A stretch of DNA of 51,637 nucleotides from the IMG/VR virus record IMGVR_UViG_3300050023_000090, positions 1-51,637 of that record, one strand, 5' to 3'. The number at the start of each line of letters is the position of its first letter. Positions within the stretch are counted from its first letter, which is position 1. This DNA comes from a virus. Positions 48,108 through 51,637 of this stretch are shown here, one piece after another. The notes beneath the pieces were generated by a model. That model ran no database searches, was not told the DNA's origin, and saw only the letters and a program-made list of their open reading frames with translations. The translations under genes and the position numbers were made by a program.

Positions 48108-49027
48108 AAAAGTTTCCTCTTCCCCTTATCCCCACCGGCGCCTCCGAGAGCGGCTCTCACTACACCGGCCTCTTCGCCAATTGCAGCTGGAAGTTTTATA
48201 TGCGCTTCGTCCGCGGGTGGAAGCCCCTCAAGACCTCTTCTCCCCTTCTGAATGGATCCTGTTTCCACTTCGCGAAGGCTGTCTTCTACGCGACAGGCTC
48301 CCAGAGTGAAGCCCTCAAGGCAGTGGCCAGGTTTCTTGCAACGATGCGCAAAGAGTACGAAAGCGAAGACGAACTCAATCTTGCCCGCCTGCGTCTCCCT
48401 TCGATGGTCTCCTCATGGATTGCCAAATACGGCTTCCAGGACTTGAAGAGGTATACCTTCCTTGAAATCGAGAAGGAGCACTCCATCACGCTCCTTGGCG
48501 GCTTCCGCTTCACCTTCCGTCTCGATGCCCTCGTTCGCGACCGCGACAAGAACCTCATCATCCTGGAGACGAAGACCTCGGGATGGCGCCCCGAGCTGGC
48601 CGAGCTGGAGATTTTCAACGGCGACCAGGCAACCGCCTATGTAGCCTCTGTCTCCGAGCTGTACAAGACGCCTCCCAAACGTATTTATCTCCTGCCTGAC
48701 ATAACCTCGTGGCCGAAGAAATCCACGAAGGTCTCCCAGATCAACTGCTATCGAGGCGAACTTGTCCAGAGGACCGAGAAAGACATCGAAGAGTGGAAGC
48801 TGGGCAAGTCAAACGAGCTGGCTGAAATATCTCAGAAGGTCGAAGCCCTCAAGACTCACTCGGAGTATGCTCTCTTCAGACGGAATACTTCCTGGTGCAC
48901 CTCTTTTTCTCGTCCGTGCGAGTTCATCTCCGTATGCAGGCAACGCTTTCCCGCAGGGCATATCCCCTACGGCTTCCGGAAAGATTCCGACCTCCCCGAC
49001 TTGTTCCCCAAGAAAGGAAAGAAATGA
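48104..49027 (+). CDS. Cas4/AddB-like Fe-S PD-(D/E)XK exonuclease, 307 aa
   Basis: FRLDALVRD and LIILETKTSG give the D and ExK of the PD-(D/E)XK nuclease fold, with HFAK near residue 55 as the Cas4-type helix. C27 with C265-x6-C272-x5-C278 at the C-terminus are the four ligands of the AddB/Cas4 4Fe-4S cluster. Expected to resect DNA ends for recombination with the Sak4-like ATPase at 49669. ATGA overlap at its start. Confidence 0.82.
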   Translation: MKKFPLPLIPTGASESGSHYTGLFANCSWKFYMRFVRGWKPLKTSSPLLNGSCFHFAKAVFYATGSQSEALKAVARFLATMRKEYESEDELNLARLRLPSMVSSWIAKYGFQDLKRYTFLEIEKEHSITLLGGFRFTFRLDALVRDRDKNLIILETKTSGWRPELAELEIFNGDQATAYVASVSELYKTPPKRIYLLPDITSWPKKSTKVSQINCYRGELVQRTEKDIEEWKLGKSNELAEISQKVEALKTHSEYALFRRNTSWCTSFSRPCEFISVCRQRFPAGHIPYGFRKDSDLPDLFPKKGKK

Positions 49028-49176
49028 AAAAGAAGAAGATCACGATTGAGGACCTTATCCGAAAGGAAGGTCGAGAACCGGGAGGAATGGTTAATTTGGC
49101 TTCAATTTGGATAAGATACGCCACTCCTTCAGCCGCCTTCTTTGATTGGAAGGGTGTATATGGGAGCCAAAAGTGA
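49024..49176 (+). CDS. hypothetical protein, 50 aa
   Basis: ATGA overlap with the nuclease gene. Basic beginning MKKKKITIEDLIRKEG, then a hydrophobic stretch (VNLASIWIRYATPSAAFFDW). Followed by another GTGA-overlapping small gene. No family recognised. Confidence 0.5.
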   Translation: MKKKKITIEDLIRKEGREPGGMVNLASIWIRYATPSAAFFDWKGVYGSQK

Positions 49177-49316
49177 GGCGATTGAAGTTTTTTGTGTTGT
49201 GGATCCGCGCCGCATTTCGACTCACTCGAATCGTGTGGAGTGGAAAGGTTCCTGATAAATGGGACTTCTGGAAGGCAACCGGGCCGATGATGAACTTTTG
49301 CAGGAGACCCAGATGA
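49173..49316 (+). CDS. basic hydrophobic small protein, 47 aa
   Basis: GTG at 49173 overlaps the preceding stop (GTGA). The sequence RRLKFFVLWIRAAFRLTRIV is highly basic with aromatic and aliphatic residues, so it may be membrane-active or nucleic-acid-binding. Its TGA overlaps the next ATG. Confidence 0.45.
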   Translation: MRRLKFFVLWIRAAFRLTRIVWSGKVPDKWDFWKATGPMMNFCRRPR

Positions 49317-49669
49317 AAAGCGATAATGAAATGGCCGAGATCGCCCGTCTCTTCTACGATGCATACATGGAGGCCGCTGAAGAGGCCAAACCCGGCTCCG
49401 CCGACCGCCTGAAGGTTGCCTTCCACGGCATCACCGCGGTCGGTGCTGCCTTTCTCGGATCCCTCATCGGTTCCTTCTATAAAGAGCGCCCCTGGAAGAG
49501 GCATGTCTTCTTCACTGGGATTGCGATGAAATCCCTCAAGATCGGCGTGGTCGGTCTCTTCCCGGGTGTCTTTACCAGACAAGAAGCTGTCTCCGCGTGG
49601 AACATATGCGCCGAGTCCCTTGTCAGGAGTCCAGAGTTTTTCCTTCCCGAAGAAAGCGAGGCCAAGTAA
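49313..49669 (+). CDS. hypothetical protein, 118 aa
   Basis: ATG 49313 follows CAGGAG and overlaps the preceding stop. Mostly helical (NEMAEIARLFYDAYMEAAEE) with a hydrophobic middle (VAFHGITAVGAAFLGSLIGS) that may be buried or membrane-facing. Located directly before the Sak4-like gene, with a TAATG overlap, so it may function in recombination or replication. Confidence 0.55.
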   Translation: MKSDNEMAEIARLFYDAYMEAAEEAKPGSADRLKVAFHGITAVGAAFLGSLIGSFYKERPWKRHVFFTGIAMKSLKIGVVGLFPGVFTRQEAVSAWNICAESLVRSPEFFLPEESEAK

Positions 49670-50364
49670 TGCCCTTCACCTCAAGCGAAGCCAAGCGCGT
49701 TCCCTTCTTTCCCTCCATCCTGCTCTCGGGTCACTCAGGCTCAGGGAAAACGTACAGTGCCCTCCTCATGGCGAAAGGATTCGGCGGAAAAGTCGTCCTG
49801 ATCGATACTGAGAACAAACGCGCCCTTGTCTACGCGAACCTCTTCAAGTTTGAGCACATCGTCTTTGAGGCTCCCTTCACCCCTGAACGCTGTCGGGAAG
49901 CGATGAAGCTCGCCATCTCCAAATCGCCCAACGTCATCATCTTCGACTCTGCAACGCATGAGTGGTGGGGGAAGGGTGGCATCCTCCGCGAGAAAGACGA
50001 GATGCCCGGTACGAACGATTTCGTGAAGTGGGGCAAACTAACCCCCCGTCACGAGAGCTGGGCGGGAATGCTTACAATCAACCCCAAGTGTTTCCACATC
50101 GTAACGTGCAGGGCGAAAGAGAAGTCGAAAATGAAGAAGAATGCCGAAGGAAAGCTCGAAGTCGTTCCTCTTGGGATGAAGCCCATCCAGCGCGACGACT
50201 TCGCTTTCGACTTCTCCTTCGGCTACCTTATTCAGCATGACTCTCACAAGATCAAAATCTTGAAATCCATCGAGGAGGCCCCCGAGCCTGACGGACTCCT
50301 CACTCCCGACTTCGCATCGCGTCTTGCCGCTTGGACTCTGATGAAGAAAGGAAAGGCGAAATGA
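49669..50364 (+). CDS. Sak4-like RecA-fold ATPase, 231 aa
   Basis: LLSGHSGSGKT (around residues 18-28) is the Walker A; NVIIFDSATHEWWGKGG the Walker B followed by the HEW-type segment common in phage Sak4-like single-strand-annealing ATPases. The start at 49669 shares its A with the previous TAA. Expected to load or anneal single-stranded DNA with the Cas4-like nuclease. Confidence 0.85.
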   Translation: MPFTSSEAKRVPFFPSILLSGHSGSGKTYSALLMAKGFGGKVVLIDTENKRALVYANLFKFEHIVFEAPFTPERCREAMKLAISKSPNVIIFDSATHEWWGKGGILREKDEMPGTNDFVKWGKLTPRHESWAGMLTINPKCFHIVTCRAKEKSKMKKNAEGKLEVVPLGMKPIQRDDFAFDFSFGYLIQHDSHKIKILKSIEEAPEPDGLLTPDFASRLAAWTLMKKGKAK

Positions 50365-50840
50365 CCGCATACCCTGTAACCAATCTATCCAGCAAGGGGG
50401 GGGAGATGCCGGAGCGTTGTCTTTGCACCTCTGACGAGAACGGTCCGCACTTCAACGGCTGTACCATCCACGGAAGCTACCATACCCCACCCGCCACCGC
50501 TGGCACTTCGCGCCATCATTCAGGAATCGGTAGATTGGTCTACGCCAGCGATACCGACGATATCGGCCAGTGCTGGTGTGGTGATTGCAGGGAATGGATT
50601 CCTGCCGACAAGTGGAACCAACCATGTCTCTCAAAACGGGAGAGGAGAAAGAAGAACCGACGAGTCTCCGCTGGCACCGAGGGGCCGGGGCTGAGAGAAG
50701 CGCTTGATCTATTGCGGCGTGTTTGCGAATGGCACGCGCAGGAGACCATATACCCGACTCCCGAATGTATCGGAGAGGCGCGAAGGTTTGTTAGGCGAAC
50801 AAACCTCGCCCTCGCCCGCGTGGAAGGAGAGAAGAAATGA
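50361..50840 (+). CDS. cysteine-rich hypothetical protein, 159 aa
   Basis: CLCTSDENGPHFNGCTIHG and CWCGDCREW indicate two zinc sites. The C-terminal half is helical and basic (LREALDLLRRVCEWHAQE). An in-frame ATG at 50406 is a second possible start. ATGA overlap with the Sak4-like gene. Confidence 0.6.
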   Translation: MTAYPVTNLSSKGGEMPERCLCTSDENGPHFNGCTIHGSYHTPPATAGTSRHHSGIGRLVYASDTDDIGQCWCGDCREWIPADKWNQPCLSKRERRKKNRRVSAGTEGPGLREALDLLRRVCEWHAQETIYPTPECIGEARRFVRRTNLALARVEGEKK

Positions 50841-51166
50841 AAGCAGTTGACGTGAAGATTCTGAAGAACGCAATCAGGCGCGCAGACCGAGACAGCGATC
50901 CACACCTCGCGTCAATCCTTCGAGACTTGGCATCCGGTGCGATCGAAGTAGTCGAACGCACGCCCCCCGAAGCGCACGCCGAGGCAGCTATCGAGAAGTT
51001 GAAGATGGACGCCGAGCACTTGCAGTATGAACGTGATGAGGCGCGGGAAAAGCTCGCCGCCATGGAAGCTCCCGTGGATTCATTAGGTGACCTACCCTCA
51101 TCGTGGCCAACCAACGAGGCAGAGAGCGCCGCCCTTTCAGAGGCGCGGAAGGAGAACACCCCATGA
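50837..51166 (+). CDS. hypothetical coiled-coil protein, 109 aa
   Basis: MKAVDVKILKNAIRRADRD is helical; after the linker PPEAHAEA a coiled coil follows (AIEKLKMDAEHLQYERDEAR). Its bases 50860-50985 are identical to 1-126, where the same N-terminal domain is joined to a different C-terminal one. ATGA overlap at both ends. Confidence 0.6.
   Translation: MKAVDVKILKNAIRRADRDSDPHLASILRDLASGAIEVVERTPPEAHAEAAIEKLKMDAEHLQYERDEAREKLAAMEAPVDSLGDLPSSWPTNEAESAALSEARKENTP
50860..50985 (+). repeat. 126-bp direct repeat of 1-126
   Basis: Perfect match to the left end of the contig. Ends at the 24-bp core (50962-50985) that is also present at 51595. See the entry at 1. Confidence 0.9.
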
Positions 51167-51435
51167 TGAGAGAGAAACTTGAAGCGCTGGCGAAGCATTA
51201 CGAGGATCTTGGTGAGCAGGCTTATCGCGTTAATCACGTCATACCTGATATGTACTTCGGACCAGCGCAAGCAATCCGCGCGATCCTCGCCGCCGAACCC
51301 GATCCTTACCTGCGCGATGCCGTGGTGGACATCGTCTGGTGGGGCGAGAGAATGCAACTCGGAGTTGACCACACGGCTGACCGCATCTGCGCCCTGTTTG
51401 AGGGGGGGGGGGGGGGAGAAAAGAATGGCAACTAA
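51163..51435 (+). CDS. hypothetical protein, 90 aa, with poly-G tract
   Basis: Starts MMREKLEALAKHYEDLGE in ATGA overlap. Globular helical part (VNHVIPDMYFGPAQAIRAIL) and then EGGGGGEKNGN, where five glycines come from a run of 15 G. Any slip in that run changes the C-terminus. The next gene starts 10 bases before its stop. Confidence 0.6.
   Translation: MMREKLEALAKHYEDLGEQAYRVNHVIPDMYFGPAQAIRAILAAEPDPYLRDAVVDIVWWGERMQLGVDHTADRICALFEGGGGGEKNGN
51402..51416 (+). repeat. homopolymer of 15 G
   Basis: Uninterrupted G15 near the end of the 90-residue gene, eight bases before the next ATG. It may serve as an unusually long purine ribosome-binding region; it is also prone to sequencing error and replication slippage. 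Confidence 0.9.
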
Positions 51436-51637
51436 GGGATACCTGATGCTACTCGGAGGGATGCGGGAAATTGAACGCATCCTAAGAGAGCGCATGCATG
51501 AGGATGAGGCTACGATCAAGGAATGTGGAGTCCCGATGCTCGTTGAATCCATGGCAGAGCAGATCGAGGAATTGAAAGCGCAACTGGCGGCTAAGCCCCC
51601 CGAAGCGCACGCCGAGGCGGGGGATGCGAAAGCCCTG
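51425..51637 (+). CDS. N-terminal part of the junction-spanning coiled-coil protein
   Basis: ATG 51425 after the G tract. Frame open to the window end, with a helical charged N-terminus (REIERILRERMHEDEATIKE) and a coiled coil before the linker PPEAHAEAGDAKAL. Joined in frame to 146-550 on a circle it makes about 205 residues. Confidence 0.6.
   Translation, partial: MATKGYLMLLGGMREIERILRERMHEDEATIKECGVPMLVESMAEQIEELKAQLAAKPPEAHAEAGDAKAL
51595..51637 (+). repeat. 43-bp identity with 103-145
   Basis: The right-end partner of the circular join. Its first 24 bases also equal 50962-50985, encoding the PPEAHAEA linker in the same frame in all copies. Confidence 0.9.

Overview
The window looks like one nearly complete genome of a short-tailed (podovirus-like) bacteriophage. 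Evidence is a full head-tail set on one strand: small and large terminase, portal, scaffold, HK97-fold-type capsid protein, adaptor, nozzle-like beta-propeller protein and three internal virion proteins, one of 1658 residues. No tape-measure, sheath or tail-tube genes are visible. I see no integrase, repressor, tRNA or CRISPR array. The family A DNA polymerase has Phe at the O-helix position corresponding to E. coli 762. Together these suggest a virulent phage. The host cannot be read from the sequence; strong AGGAGG ribosome sites and one lipobox protein only say bacterium.

The map is probably circular or circularly permuted. Bases 51595-51637 are identical to 103-145, so closing there gives a circle of about 51,492 bp, and the last reading frame (51425-51637) continues in frame into 146-550. 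Bases 1-126 are also identical to 50860-50985. All three places share a 24-bp repeat, which either confused assembly or marks a real in-frame deletion variant.

Layout. Plus strand, about 41.5 kb to the end and on through 11.7 kb: small accessory genes, a recombination module (Cas4/AddB-like nuclease, Sak4-like ATPase, coiled-coil partner), two C5-methyltransferase-like paralogs, a Mom-like GNAT protein, a modification island (radical SAM, glycosyltransferase, methyltransferase; a DUF115-like protein lies further away), then a uracil-DNA-glycosylase/DNA polymerase fusion and a DUF3987-type P-loop protein. Minus strand, 37.7 down to 11.6 kb: packaging, head, tail fibre, lysis and ejection genes in one uninterrupted late block that converges on the plus block and overlaps it by 86 bp. 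A short minus-strand cluster at 38.8-41.4 kb, visibly more AT-rich, encodes cysteine-rich hypothetical proteins.

Between 38.3 and 38.75 kb lies a non-coding AT-rich region with eight GCTAAC-type iterons around an AAT microsatellite, bounded by a terminator on each side: a candidate replication origin. At 41.5-41.7 kb and 45.26-45.36 kb are compact promoter-terminator pairs that should make small RNAs. Almost all genes are packed with ATGA, GTGA or TAATG stop/start overlaps, so translation is probably coupled along long operons. A 36-bp repeat at 1121 and 1777 contains a stop codon, a ribosome site and a start codon in one unit, and resembles the 24-bp repeat at the contig ends.
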